Of a stretch of DNA of 64,000 nt, positions 17,436-26,383 are shown piece after piece. A model generated the notes under the pieces. The model made no database searches, was not told the DNA's origin, and saw nothing but the letters and a program-made list of their open reading frames with translations. This DNA is from Dyadobacter linearis (lineage in GTDB: Bacteria > Bacteroidota > Bacteroidia > Cytophagales > Spirosomataceae), in contig NZ_CAJRAU010000003.1 in the NCBI RefSeq assembly GCF_907165045.1, positions 923,764 to 987,763 of the forward strand, read 5' to 3'. How positions within the stretch are numbered: position 1 is the first letter of the stretch; each line of letters begins with the position of its first letter. Position numbers and translations under genes: made by a program.

Positions 17436-18872
17436 ATGAAAGACAAGCATTCAGAAAGCAACCAAGACAGGCGATCATTTCTAAAAACGACTGCAAAAGG
17501 TACAGCGGGCATTATCGCCGCGTCCATGTTCCCGACCATTGTTCCTTCAAGTATTTTTGGTAAAAATGCGCCGAGCAACAAGATCAATATCGGACAGATT
17601 GGTTTCGGCCGAATCGGTTCTTCGCACGATTTACCGGAAGTGATTAAAAATGAAGCTGCACACGTGATCGCGGTGGCTGATCTCGATAAAAATCGTCTTG
17701 CAAAGGGGAAGGTTTGGATTGAGAAAAAATACGCAGAGCGGACAGGTAAAGAGAATTATCTCGAAGTAAAAACCTACGACGATTACCACGAGTTGCTCGC
17801 CAGAAAGGATATTGACGCAGTAATTATCAGTACGCCCGACCACTGGCACGCGCAGCCTGCCATGGAGGCAGCCGTGGCCGGAAAACACATTTACATGCAA
17901 AAACCGACTTCGCTCACGATCAAAGAAGGCCGGCAAATGGCAGATATGATCAAGAAAAAGGGCGTGATCTTTCAGCTGGGAAGCCAGCAGCGGTCGATTT
18001 CTCCGTGGCCACAGTTTAAGCGGACTTGTGAGCTGGTACGGAATGGCCGCATTGGAAAATTGAAGAAAGTATACGTTGGTTTGCCAGGCGATCCCGCGGG
18101 AGGAAGTACTGCCAAAATGGAAGTGCCTGCAAACCTGAACTATAATATGTGGCTCGGCTCCACGCCGGAGGTTTTTTACACCCTCGACCGCGTGCATTCA
18201 CAAGAGAATATTAACGACCGTCCGGGCTGGCTGCGTTTGGAACAGTTTGGCGCTGGTATGATTACCGGCTGGGGCTCCCACCACCTCGATATTGCGCATT
18301 GGGGAATGGATACCGAACTTACTGGACCGATTGAAGTCGAAGGAAAAGCTACTTTCCCAGCGCAGGGATCGGGTTTGTGGGATGTGCACGGTGATTTCTT
18401 GCTAAATGCCAAATATGCAAATGGTGTTGAAATGGAAATTGGAGGTACTAATCCAAACGGCGTAAAATTCGAAGGTACCGAAGGCTGGATATTCGTTTCA
18501 CGCGGGAATGTTGGGGTTACAGCCTCAGATCCGGGTGCAGCGGCGGCGGCCAAAGAAAACAAGGCTTTTTACGCCAGTGATCCTAAAATCCTTGGCTCCG
18601 TAATTCAGGCCAATGAAATCCATTTATATGAAAGTCCGGAGCAGCATCAGAACTGGATCGAGAGCATTCAAAGCGGCAAACAGACGATCAGTCATGCCGA
18701 AATCGCCCACCGTTCTTGTTCAGCCTGCCTCATCGCGCATACTGCAATGAAGTTGCAGCGCAAACTGAAATGGGATCCTAAGAAGGAGCAGTTTATTGGT
18801 GATAAGGAGGCGAATGCAATGCTTTCGAGGCCGCAGCGGGCTCCGTTTGGGACTAATTATGTCAAAGGATAA
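17436..18872 (+). CDS. Tat-exported Gfo/Idh/MocA oxidoreductase
   Basis: A 478-residue oxidoreductase with a twin-arginine signal (DRRSFLKTTAKGTAGIIAAS, about residues 10-29), which implies a folded, cofactor-loaded enzyme in the periplasm. The Rossmann motif is IGQIGFGRIG near residue 53. The conserved EKP-type motif appears as MQKPTSLT, and a WGSHHLDIAHWG segment supplies the conserved His. Such proteins often act on glycosides at C3 with NAD-type cofactors. Transcribed with the ThuA gene; substrate unknown. Confidence 0.88.
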   Translation: MKDKHSESNQDRRSFLKTTAKGTAGIIAASMFPTIVPSSIFGKNAPSNKINIGQIGFGRIGSSHDLPEVIKNEAAHVIAVADLDKNRLAKGKVWIEKKYAERTGKENYLEVKTYDDYHELLARKDIDAVIISTPDHWHAQPAMEAAVAGKHIYMQKPTSLTIKEGRQMADMIKKKGVIFQLGSQQRSISPWPQFKRTCELVRNGRIGKLKKVYVGLPGDPAGGSTAKMEVPANLNYNMWLGSTPEVFYTLDRVHSQENINDRPGWLRLEQFGAGMITGWGSHHLDIAHWGMDTELTGPIEVEGKATFPAQGSGLWDVHGDFLLNAKYANGVEMEIGGTNPNGVKFEGTEGWIFVSRGNVGVTASDPGAAAAAKENKAFYASDPKILGSVIQANEIHLYESPEQHQNWIESIQSGKQTISHAEIAHRSCSACLIAHTAMKLQRKLKWDPKKEQFIGDKEANAMLSRPQRAPFGTNYVKG

Positions 18873-18875
18873 GGG

Positions 18876-18908
18876 AGAAAAGGGAGGACGGAGGAAAGGG
18901 AGGATGGA
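18876..18908. repeat. Polypurine stretch
   Basis: A G/A-rich run of GGGAG, GGAGG and AAAGGG units follows the Gfo/Idh stop. The same units form the long inverted repeat at 53066-53160, so this may be a second copy of that intergenic repeat family. Confidence 0.4.
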
Positions 18909-19001
18909 TTTTGGATTATACAGCAGGGTTTCCATTTTGGGGAGCCTGTTTGACACCGATGGATAATTAGCGAAAGCCAGGAATAAAAATACTGGTTTTG
19001 G

Positions 19002-19037
19002 ACGGGTTAAGTTTCTAAATTTAGAAACTTAACCCGT
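19002..19037. promoter_or_regulatory. Perfect 36-bp palindrome before a HigBA-like module
   Basis: Two exact 18-base arms (ACGGGTTAAGTTTCTAAA and its complement) meet with no loop, 20 bases before the toxin start. TTTCTTTT follows. It could be a terminator for the Gfo/Idh gene, an operator for the module, or both. Confidence 0.6.
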
Positions 19038-19057
19038 TTCTTTTAACACACTATTGA

Positions 19058-19396
19058 TTGAAAAGTTTTCAAATACTACTGCTGGAAGATGCGGAAGAAT
19101 TTCTGGCTACACTAACCAGGGAAGCTGCTGCGAAAATTGTTTTCAACATCTCGCTTGCCCAGAGTACAAATGATCCCAGACTGCTAAAAAAACTGACTGA
19201 CGAAATCTGGGAATTTCGGACAAGATATCAGGGGCAGCAAATCAGACTGCTGGCCTTTTGGGATAAGACCAATAAACAAAATACGCTGGTAGTTGCGACT
19301 CATGGATTTGTAAAGAAAGTCGATAAGGTTCCGGGGAAAGAGATAAAAAGAGCACTTACAATCAAAAAACAATATTTTGCTCAACTAGATGATTGA
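19058..19396 (+). CDS. HigB/Gp49-type toxin
   Basis: A 112-residue protein of the phage-derived Gp49-like/HigB group in the RelE/ParE superfamily, known as ribosome-dependent mRNA interferases. Typical segments are LTDEIWEFRTRYQGQQIRLLAFWD and TLVVATHGFVKKVDKVPGKEI. The start is TTG, since no in-frame ATG occurs in the N-terminal region. The gene overlaps the downstream HTH gene by eight bases and stands first, as in HigBA modules. Confidence 0.87.
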   Translation: MKSFQILLLEDAEEFLATLTREAAAKIVFNISLAQSTNDPRLLKKLTDEIWEFRTRYQGQQIRLLAFWDKTNKQNTLVVATHGFVKKVDKVPGKEIKRALTIKKQYFAQLDD

Positions 19397-19727
19397 CGAC
19401 GTTATGACAAAGAAATTAAAGACGTACACGCTTGAAGAAATCAAGGACAAATACATAGGCGAAAGCGGAACGCCGGAGCGCGACCAGTTCGAATATGAAT
19501 TGAAAATGGAATTGATGGGTCGGATGATCAAAGAGGTCAGGAAGGAGCGAAAGTTGACGCAAGCTCAACTTGGAGAGTTGGTGGGGGTCCAAAAAGCCCA
19601 GATATCCAAACTCGAAAGCAGTGCCAATAGCGCCACTCTCGAGACGCTGGTTAGGGTGTTTAAAGCAATGCAGGCTGAGGTTTTCTTTAATATTAAAATC
19701 GATAACCATCATCTGCGGCTCTGCTGA
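19389..19727 (+). CDS. HigA-like HTH antitoxin
   Basis: A 112-residue Xre-family antitoxin with a helix-turn-helix at about residues 46-92 (MIKEVRKERKLTQAQLGELV followed by GVQKAQISKLESS). It would neutralise the toxin encoded just upstream and probably represses the operon. The ATG overlaps the toxin stop. A second ATG at 19404 is possible but would remove only five residues. Confidence 0.87.
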   Translation: MIDDVMTKKLKTYTLEEIKDKYIGESGTPERDQFEYELKMELMGRMIKEVRKERKLTQAQLGELVGVQKAQISKLESSANSATLETLVRVFKAMQAEVFFNIKIDNHHLRLC

Positions 19728-19736
19728 TCATTTGCA

Positions 19737-20597
19737 TCAATAATTCCCTTTATACTCCCTCGGCGTGTGGCCGATGTATTTTTTGAAATTTCTATTAAAG
19801 TTGGATAGGGAGTCGAAGCCGCTGTCGTAGGCGATTTGGGCGATGGTCCATTTGTCTTCCAAGAGCAATTTACAGGCGTGGCCGATGCGGATTTCGTTGA
19901 CGAAATCGATGAAAGTTTTGTTGGCCCGCGCTTTAAAATATCTGCAAAATGCCGCTTCCGTCATACCGGCAAGCGACGCTACGTCACCGAGCCTGATCTC
20001 CTGGAAAAAGTGCTGCAATACATAATCGTGCACTTTTTGCATTCGCTCCGTTTCCGAAACTTTGTAGGTATTAACGTATCCATAACTCGAAATCGGCGAG
20101 CCGCCTGGCTCGTGCGCGAGCTTGTCGAGTAGAGTTAGCAGTTTTAAAATGCTTTTAAAACCTTCTGTGTTGGTTTGGGTCAGAAGTTCTTCGCGAATGT
20201 GATCGCGGAGTGCGCCTTTGTATTCGATCCCTCTTTTTGAATCCAGTAGTAATTGTCGCAGGCCGAGCATTTCGGGTTTTTCCAAAAAATCCTTTCCTAA
20301 AAAATCTTCCTGAAAGTATAACACTACACCGTGTGTGATCAAATCGGAGCCTGCTTCGAAGTACGCCGGGTCGCTGCGCCAGAGGTGCGGCACGTCGGGA
20401 CCGAGGAAAACAGTGTCGCCGGGACCGAATGTTTGAATAGAATCGCCGATCAATCGCTTGCCTGTTCCTTCCAGTACCGTGAAGAGCTGGTAATGCGGGT
20501 GAAAATGCCAGTTCGGATCAAAATGCGGCGCTTTTAGCTCCTGCACAGTGACGGTGTGAACCTGACTTTCGATATTCTTATGGATTGGTGCCTTCAA
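19737..20597 (-). CDS. AraC-family regulator with cupin sensor domain
   Basis: A 286-residue regulator: N-terminal AraC-type cupin (about residues 20-100, with WHFHPHYQLFTVLEGTGKR) for ligand sensing and C-terminal double helix-turn-helix (about 190-284, ending FNRNFKKYIGHTPREYK). The start is TTG; an in-frame TAA lies three codons upstream and no ATG is available. It is a paralogue of the AraC protein at 36213 (AFCRYFKAR versus AFCRYFKKH). It probably controls a neighbouring sugar operon; target unknown. Confidence 0.88.
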   Translation of the reverse strand: MKAPIHKNIESQVHTVTVQELKAPHFDPNWHFHPHYQLFTVLEGTGKRLIGDSIQTFGPGDTVFLGPDVPHLWRSDPAYFEAGSDLITHGVVLYFQEDFLGKDFLEKPEMLGLRQLLLDSKRGIEYKGALRDHIREELLTQTNTEGFKSILKLLTLLDKLAHEPGGSPISSYGYVNTYKVSETERMQKVHDYVLQHFFQEIRLGDVASLAGMTEAAFCRYFKARANKTFIDFVNEIRIGHACKLLLEDKWTIAQIAYDSGFDSLSNFNRNFKKYIGHTPREYKGNY

Positions 20598-20856
20598 TGC
20601 TCTGCCTTAATTTTTACATCAATATTAAAGTATAAGCAAAATTAATATCAAAATACGATTAGTTCTCATTTTTACTCAATTCATTTCATTTAGTAAATGG
20701 TAAAAGAACTCGCTCGTATTTACGTTAAATATCAGTAAGTCTGGAACTGCTAGGCTGGCATAATTTTTTCATATTCTGCTAGCCGAAACGAAAGTTTCCA
20801 ACTGATTTCACCATGAATATGTCCCTTAATAACAATTTTGAAGATTCGTTACCTCT
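20598..20856. other. Divergent intergenic region
   Basis: 259 AT-rich bases between the leftward AraC gene and the rightward lipoprotein gene. The one clear element is CATTTA-G-TAAATG at 20687-20699. No convincing small gene seen. Confidence 0.4.
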
Positions 20857-21285
20857 ATGAAAAAAGCGCTACAATTGGCAGTATTCGTACTGTCCATTTC
20901 TCTCTTAACCAGTTGTGGAAAAACGACCACAATCAATAGTAATATGGAACTGACCGGCAAGTGGCAGCTGGAAAGCATTGTGCAGGAAGAAGATACCATC
21001 AAAAAACCGCCGCTACAAAAAGGCGCATTCGAAGTAAGTCTTAACTTCAAGGAAAAGGGCGAACTGGAAGGAACTTCATCGACCAACTACCTGACAGGAT
21101 TTTACGAAACCGCGCAGCAAAATACAATTCAACTAGGCGGAGGCGGCACAGAACGGGCTGAAACTTCCTGGGGAAATATGTTTGTGAATGCATTACCTAG
21201 TGTGAATATGTATGATTTGAAGCCGAACAAACTGGTTTTGTATTACGATAACAACAGCGCGCTGATCTTCGCAAGAGCGCAGTAA
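20857..21285 (+). CDS. Small lipoprotein, META/lipocalin-like
   Basis: A 142-residue lipoprotein (lipobox LTSC, Cys at residue 20). The mature part begins NSNMELTGKWQLESIVQEED and is rich in beta strands, resembling META/HslJ-like and lipocalin-like domains common in Bacteroidota. Function unknown. It has its own terminator and lies alone between a divergent AraC gene and the epimerase gene. Confidence 0.75.
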   Translation: MKKALQLAVFVLSISLLTSCGKTTTINSNMELTGKWQLESIVQEEDTIKKPPLQKGAFEVSLNFKEKGELEGTSSTNYLTGFYETAQQNTIQLGGGGTERAETSWGNMFVNALPSVNMYDLKPNKLVLYYDNNSALIFARAQ

Positions 21286-21303
21286 TAGCGATATTTTAAA
21301 TGC

Positions 21304-21340
21304 AAAAAGCAATCTTGGTCAAACTAAGGTTGCTTTTTTT
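21304..21340 (+). terminator. Rho-independent terminator
   Basis: AAAAAGCAATCTT pairs with AAGGTTGCTTTTT around the loop GGTCAAACT, followed by a run of T, 18 bases after the lipoprotein stop. Confidence 0.85.
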
Positions 21341-21477
21341 ATGCACGCTTCTCTCCATTATTCCTATTTTACCACCGGATATATCAATAACCGACCAAAA
21401 CTCGTCAAATCACGGAACAGGTTCGGGGCTGGTTTGTCGTAAGATTGTCGTATACATTACCGCAAAATGGAATTTTG

Positions 21478-22302
21478 ATGAAATTTAGCATGAACCTTCT
21501 CCTTTGGGGAAATCAAATTGATGAAAGCCTTTTTCCAACACTGGAACTGATCAAAGAAATTGGTTTTGACGGCGTTGAAGTTCCTATTTTCAATACCAAT
21601 CCTGAACACTGGTTTAGCTTCCGCAAAAAACTGGATTCACTCGGTCTTGCATGTGAAACGGATACAATTTGCGGCCCAACCGAAAACCTGATCAGCGCCG
21701 ATCCTGCCATGCGGCGGCACACGATTGATCATTTGAAAAGTGTACTCGATTGTTCGCTCGTACTCGGCGCGACGAAGTTAATGGGGCCTTATCATTCTGC
21801 ATTGGGCGTTTTTACCGGCCAGCCTGCTACGCAGGAAGAGTGGCAGTGGGGCATTGAAGGGATCCGTGAAGTGGCTGACTATGCTGAGTCGCTGGATATT
21901 ACACTGGGCCTGGAATACCTGAACCGTTTTGAAATGTACCTCACCAGCTGCGGCGATGAACTGATCCGCTTTGTGAATGAAGTAAATCATCCGAACTGCA
22001 CGATTATGTTCGATACTTTTCACGCCAATATCGAGGAAAAGAACATTGGCGACACGATCAGGAAAGCGGGTAACAGGATCTCATTTATACAATTATCGGA
22101 AAACGACCGTTCGACTCCCGGAAAAGGGAATGTAGATTGGGAAGGTGTTTTCAAATCGATCAAAGACATCAATTACGACGGCTGGCTGAGCATTGAAGCA
22201 TTCAGTCCAAAACTGCCGGTAGCCAATATCTGGCGCAAAATGTTCGACTCCGAAGAGCAGCTCATGCGCGACGGGCTTTCTTTTATTAAAGCGAATATGT
22301 AG
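21478..22302 (+). CDS. Sugar phosphate isomerase/epimerase (DTE-like TIM barrel)
   Basis: A 274-residue AP-endonuclease-2-like TIM barrel related to D-tagatose/D-psicose 3-epimerases. Metal-ligand regions are visible: Glu in GLEYLNRFE, Asp and His in MFDTFHANIEE, His-equivalent region IQLSENDRSTPGKG, and Glu in WLSIEAFSP. It probably interconverts a ketose or keto-sugar derivative with a divalent metal. The ATG at 21478 gives a normal N-terminus; a GTG 33 bases upstream is less likely. Confidence 0.85.
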   Translation: MKFSMNLLLWGNQIDESLFPTLELIKEIGFDGVEVPIFNTNPEHWFSFRKKLDSLGLACETDTICGPTENLISADPAMRRHTIDHLKSVLDCSLVLGATKLMGPYHSALGVFTGQPATQEEWQWGIEGIREVADYAESLDITLGLEYLNRFEMYLTSCGDELIRFVNEVNHPNCTIMFDTFHANIEEKNIGDTIRKAGNRISFIQLSENDRSTPGKGNVDWEGVFKSIKDINYDGWLSIEAFSPKLPVANIWRKMFDSEEQLMRDGLSFIKANM

Positions 22303-22310
22303 CGATTGCA

Positions 22311-22370
22311 ATATGTGTTTGATCAGAAAAATTAGAATTTATTAAACAATTTCTCTGGCCAAACACATAT
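22311..22370. repeat. Spaced inverted repeat before the TonB receptor
   Basis: ATATGTGTTTG at 22311-22321 and its exact complement CAAACACATAT at 22360-22370 flank 38 AT-rich bases. It may be a terminator for the epimerase gene or a looped regulatory site. Confidence 0.4.
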
Positions 22371-22458
22371 TTACGCAATTCTGCTTTTTCATTATTTCGT
22401 ATTAGTCTAAATAAGTATACTTTTATCCCCGATTTAAGTATCTCATTTAACCTCAACT

Positions 22459-24936
22459 ATGCGAATACCTTCTTTACTATTCTTCTTTATATTGACCAGC
22501 TTCGTCGCACGAGCGCAGACTGGCACCATAAAAGGTCAGATCAAAACGGCCGCGGGCACGCCTGCTGAGTACATTAACATCATTTTAAAAGGTACCGGCA
22601 AAGGAACTGTAACCTCTTCCACCGGCGAATTTGAGTTCAATGCATTGGCTGACGGGACTTATCAGTTGATCGGAACCGGAGTTGGTATCAAACGAATAGA
22701 CCAGACCGTTTCCCTGAAATCGGGAGAAATAGTAAACCTGGAACTCACCGCCGCTGAAAGTGCCGAGGAACTTCAAACCCTTGAAATCCTGGGTCGCAAG
22801 GAAACTACTTACAAAAACGATCTTTCATTTATCGCCAGCAAAACGGCCACTCCGATCAAGGAAGTGCCGCAGGCGATCAGCTACATTACCAAGGAAGTAA
22901 TGCGCGATCAGGGTACTTTTTTGATGGGCGACGCGGTGAAGAATATGAGCGGCGTGAACCAGTTTACATTCTATGATGATCTCACAATCAGGGGCTTTCG
23001 GATGAATGGGGGAAGTACTACGCAGCTTGTGAATGGACTGAGAACATTTTCAGGTTTTTGGAAACAGCCTCCTGTGAACTACCTGGAAAGAGTGGAGGTA
23101 ATCAAAGGTGCAGCTTCGGCTTTGTACGGAAATACTTCTCCCGGCGGTACCATTAATCGGGTGACCAAAAAGCCACTTGATACGCCACAGAAGTCACTTT
23201 CATTTACCACGGGCAGCTACAATACTTTGAGAATGCTGGCAGATTTTACGGGTCCGATGAATGAGAAAAAGACTTTGCTTTATCGACTTAATGTCGGTTA
23301 CAACAATGCACAGAGCTTTCGTAACCTGCAATTTGACAAAAATATCATCGTAGCTCCTTCGGTATCCTTCCTGCCTACTGAGAAGACGCGGATCAACTTT
23401 GATATGGTGTACAACCGGTCGAACAGCAGGCTGGATCGCGGGCAGTCGGTGAAGGGAAATGATTTGTATTCGAGCTCGATCAAAACTTCGCTCAATGCGG
23501 TCAATGATTATCTGAATGAAGAAACTTACCTTATTACGACTTCGCTGAACCACCAGTTTACCCAATATACTTCCTTCAACATCGCCTACCTGCGTACTGG
23601 TTATACCGAAGATCTGCTCGAACACCGGAGCAGTAATGTGAACGCTGTGGACTCGGCTGGTGCGCCGATCCAAAATCTGGTTGCGAGACAGGTTTTTGTG
23701 CGTAAGACGAAGTCGTTTATGGATAACGTTTCGCTGTTTTTTAACCATAACTTCAATACCGGAATCGCTGAGCACAAGCTGGTTGCGGGTTACGACTACA
23801 TTCAAAGTTCCACTCCAAAAGGTTCAGGACAGCAGACTGCAAATGGCTATTTGTTGAAAGCTGGCGGTGCGGCGGCTTACAATGCAAAGCAGCCGGAGCG
23901 ATTTGTTTTTTATAACTATACCGAGAACGGAGTTACCCGCAGCATTCCGAAACCGAATATTTCTCACTACGATTTAACACTCCAAAACAACAATCTGGAA
24001 GATCCCACGAAATACACATATAATGTAGTAACCAATGCATCTACCACGCCGGTAATGTACCAGCTGCACGGCTTGTATTTGCAGGAACAATTGAAAATCA
24101 ACAGATTACAGATCCTGCTTGGACTGCGTTACGATACTTACATTGACAAGAAGAATTATACTAAAAACGACGAGACCAATGTAACCCAGCACGCACTTTT
24201 GCCGCGCATCGGAGCTGTATATACGTTGACGAACAATGTGAATATTTACGGTACTTATACCAAAGGCTATAACCCGCAGGATGCAGTGGTACAAAGCGAC
24301 CCGCTTTCCGGCGGACCTTTTGACCCGATCCGCAGTAGCCTGGCAGAAGCAGGTTTGAAAACCGAGTGGCTCGACGGTCGGTTGACTGCGAATGCATCCT
24401 TTTACCAGATCGTGCAAACCAATACTTTGTACTCCGCAAATGCCGTAGACAATCCGAATCTGATGCAGCAAATTGGTGAGGAAAAGGCCAAAGGAGTTGA
24501 ATTTGACGTGACCGGAAATATCCTGCCAAACTGGAACCTGATCGTCGCTTACAGTTACAATGATGCCAAGATCACCGACGCCGGTTCGCGGGCGGCTGAT
24601 CAGGTGCTGGTGAATTTGCAGAAACCAAATGCGCCTAAGAATCAGGGAAGTATCTGGACGAAATATACTTTTGTAAATGCCGGTCTCAATGGACTGGGGC
24701 TTGGACTGGGGAGCAACTATGTGGGCGAGCGTAATTTGTCGATCAACAATGCGCAGATTGTACCTGCTTACACGCTTTTGAATGCGGCGATTTATTATAA
24801 AATCGACAAGTTTCAGTTCCAGGTTAACCTTAATAACGTGACCAACAAAACGTACTGGGTAGGCGGCTACGATTACCTACGATTGTTCCCAGGCACCCCG
24901 CGTAATTTCCTGGCTACTATTGCCTATACCTTTTAA
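22459..24936 (+). CDS. TonB-dependent siderophore receptor
   Basis: An 825-residue outer-membrane receptor: signal peptide to about residue 20, a CarboxypepD_reg-like beta-sandwich (about 22-100, GTIKGQIKTAAGTPAEYINI), then the plug (about 125-235) with the siderophore-receptor signature EVPQAISYITKEVMRDQG and ASALYGNTSPGGTINRVTKK, and a 22-strand barrel ending with the C-terminal Phe (IAYTF). It takes up ferric siderophores using TonB energy. The following gene encodes a PepSY membrane protein, which supports an iron-uptake operon. No Fur box is recognised upstream. Confidence 0.92.
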   Translation: MRIPSLLFFFILTSFVARAQTGTIKGQIKTAAGTPAEYINIILKGTGKGTVTSSTGEFEFNALADGTYQLIGTGVGIKRIDQTVSLKSGEIVNLELTAAESAEELQTLEILGRKETTYKNDLSFIASKTATPIKEVPQAISYITKEVMRDQGTFLMGDAVKNMSGVNQFTFYDDLTIRGFRMNGGSTTQLVNGLRTFSGFWKQPPVNYLERVEVIKGAASALYGNTSPGGTINRVTKKPLDTPQKSLSFTTGSYNTLRMLADFTGPMNEKKTLLYRLNVGYNNAQSFRNLQFDKNIIVAPSVSFLPTEKTRINFDMVYNRSNSRLDRGQSVKGNDLYSSSIKTSLNAVNDYLNEETYLITTSLNHQFTQYTSFNIAYLRTGYTEDLLEHRSSNVNAVDSAGAPIQNLVARQVFVRKTKSFMDNVSLFFNHNFNTGIAEHKLVAGYDYIQSSTPKGSGQQTANGYLLKAGGAAAYNAKQPERFVFYNYTENGVTRSIPKPNISHYDLTLQNNNLEDPTKYTYNVVTNASTTPVMYQLHGLYLQEQLKINRLQILLGLRYDTYIDKKNYTKNDETNVTQHALLPRIGAVYTLTNNVNIYGTYTKGYNPQDAVVQSDPLSGGPFDPIRSSLAEAGLKTEWLDGRLTANASFYQIVQTNTLYSANAVDNPNLMQQIGEEKAKGVEFDVTGNILPNWNLIVAYSYNDAKITDAGSRAADQVLVNLQKPNAPKNQGSIWTKYTFVNAGLNGLGLGLGSNYVGERNLSINNAQIVPAYTLLNAAIYYKIDKFQFQVNLNNVTNKTYWVGGYDYLRLFPGTPRNFLATIAYTF

Positions 24937-24963
24937 TGTGAGCTACTTATCTGAACCAAGAGC

Positions 24964-26115
24964 GTGAAAAAAGCTTTCAAGAAAATTGCGTCGCAACTGC
25001 ATTTATGGCTGGGGATTATCTCCGGCCTTGTGGTTTTTGTAGTGGCCCTGACCGGCAGCATTCTTGTTTTTGAGGATGAGCTGGAACCCGTCCTTTACCC
25101 GGATTTCCATGTGGTAGAGGCGAATGCCGGCGAGCGAAAGTTGCCTCTGGATCATTTAAAAAGCATTATCACCTACAAATTCCCAAAGAACAAAATCCAG
25201 CGCATTACCATCGAGCCGGATCACGAGCGGACAATTATTTTCAACCTCAAAACAAAGGAAAAAGAGGGATTATCGGCCGCGATCGATCCATTTACTGGTC
25301 GGATCACAGCTGTGCGCGACGAGCACGAAGCGTTTTTCAGTGTGGTACTCCGACTGCACCGGTACCTTTGTCTGGAAGATACCGGCAAAGTAATTACAGG
25401 CATTTCCTGCGTCATGTTTCTGGTCATTATGATCACCGGGCTGGTACTTTGGTGGCCAAACAGAAAGAACCAAAAACAGCGTTTCCGCATTAAATGGAAC
25501 GCCAAATTCAAGCGACTGAACTGGGATCTGCATGCAGTTTTCGGCTTTTACATACTCCCCTTCATTTTCCTGATCGCAGCAACCGGACTCGTTTGGAGTT
25601 ACAAATGGGTGAACAATCTGATCTACCTCACATTCGACGGAAAGCCGCAGGTAATTCGCGAAGCGCCCGCCAATATTTCGCTGAATGGAGCAGAAAACGA
25701 TTATTTGCTTGAAAAGATACTAGCAGAAACCAACAATCAGTTACCCAATCCGGGCCGCATCCTTTTTACAATGCCTAAGACGGACAGCTTGTCTATCACA
25801 GTCTCAAAAGTCAACGACAACGCCGCTGTAAGCAACATTGTCAGCTTCCTATATTTCGATAAAAACAATGGAAACCTCGTTTCCAAACGACTCTACGAAA
25901 ACGAATCCCGCGGCATGAAAGCGCGCAGGCTGGTCTACCCGATCCACACCGGCAACATCTGGGGTTTACCGACAAAGATCATTGCATTTATAGTTGCGCT
26001 TATTGCCGCGAGTTTGCCGGTTACTGGGGTGATTATCTGGTTGGGGAAGAAGGTGAAGGGGAAGAAGAAGAAATTTGGTAAGATGAAGGTGGCCGAGGAG
26101 ATGAAATCTTTTTGA
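24964..26115 (+). CDS. PepSY-associated transmembrane protein
   Basis: A 383-residue inner-membrane protein with a GTG start. Transmembrane segments are near residues 12-35 (LHLWLGIISGLVVFVVALTG), 140-165, 190-212 and 338-360. PepSY-like parts lie between them (for example GRITAVRDEHEAFFSVVLRLHRYLCLE, with conserved His). Proteins of this group are paired with TonB siderophore receptors and are thought to act as ferric-siderophore reductases. It starts 27 bases after the receptor gene. The C-terminus is very Lys-rich. Confidence 0.88.
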   Translation: MKKAFKKIASQLHLWLGIISGLVVFVVALTGSILVFEDELEPVLYPDFHVVEANAGERKLPLDHLKSIITYKFPKNKIQRITIEPDHERTIIFNLKTKEKEGLSAAIDPFTGRITAVRDEHEAFFSVVLRLHRYLCLEDTGKVITGISCVMFLVIMITGLVLWWPNRKNQKQRFRIKWNAKFKRLNWDLHAVFGFYILPFIFLIAATGLVWSYKWVNNLIYLTFDGKPQVIREAPANISLNGAENDYLLEKILAETNNQLPNPGRILFTMPKTDSLSITVSKVNDNAAVSNIVSFLYFDKNNGNLVSKRLYENESRGMKARRLVYPIHTGNIWGLPTKIIAFIVALIAASLPVTGVIIWLGKKVKGKKKKFGKMKVAEEMKSF

Positions 26116-26227
26116 GTCGATTGAGGAGATAATGCGAGCAGAAGAAAATATTCAACCAAAAGCGCAACGATCTGGTACAGCACGGGGCATTACCGTCTGA
26201 TAAGTGGCGAGGTATCGCGAGCCTTAT

Positions 26228-26383
26228 TTATGCCTTTTTCACCTTAGGCAGTCCACTTTTGGCTAGAATGGCATTAACTTTTGCCAATTGCTCAGGAAAC
26301 AGGTTTTTCCCTCTAAATTTTTCAAGACTTTCGTCCATTTCGGTTGGCGCTGTCTTTGATTGTTTCACTTCACGTACTTTCAT
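26228..26383 (-). CDS. Small protein paired with the DUF6934-like gene (copy A)
   Basis: A 51-residue open frame with the start MKVREVKQSKTAPTEMDES and a basic C-terminus GLPKVKKA. Its ATG overlaps the stop of the larger upstream gene by four bases, so translation is probably coupled. A similar small protein (55 residues, ending GLPDFMKSK) follows the paralogous gene at 37234. A GLP near the basic end is the clearest shared feature. Candidate antitoxin or regulatory partner (inference). Confidence 0.65.
   Translation of the reverse strand: MKVREVKQSKTAPTEMDESLEKFRGKNLFPEQLAKVNAILAKSGLPKVKKA

Noticed and set aside
21300..21488. Short frame just after the META-like lipoprotein
   Set aside because: Its first codons are the stem of a strong terminator, and its end runs into the epimerase start.
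26116..26227. 22-codon frame MRAEENIQPKAQRSGTARGI after the PepSY gene
   Set aside because: Too short, no support from context or pattern.
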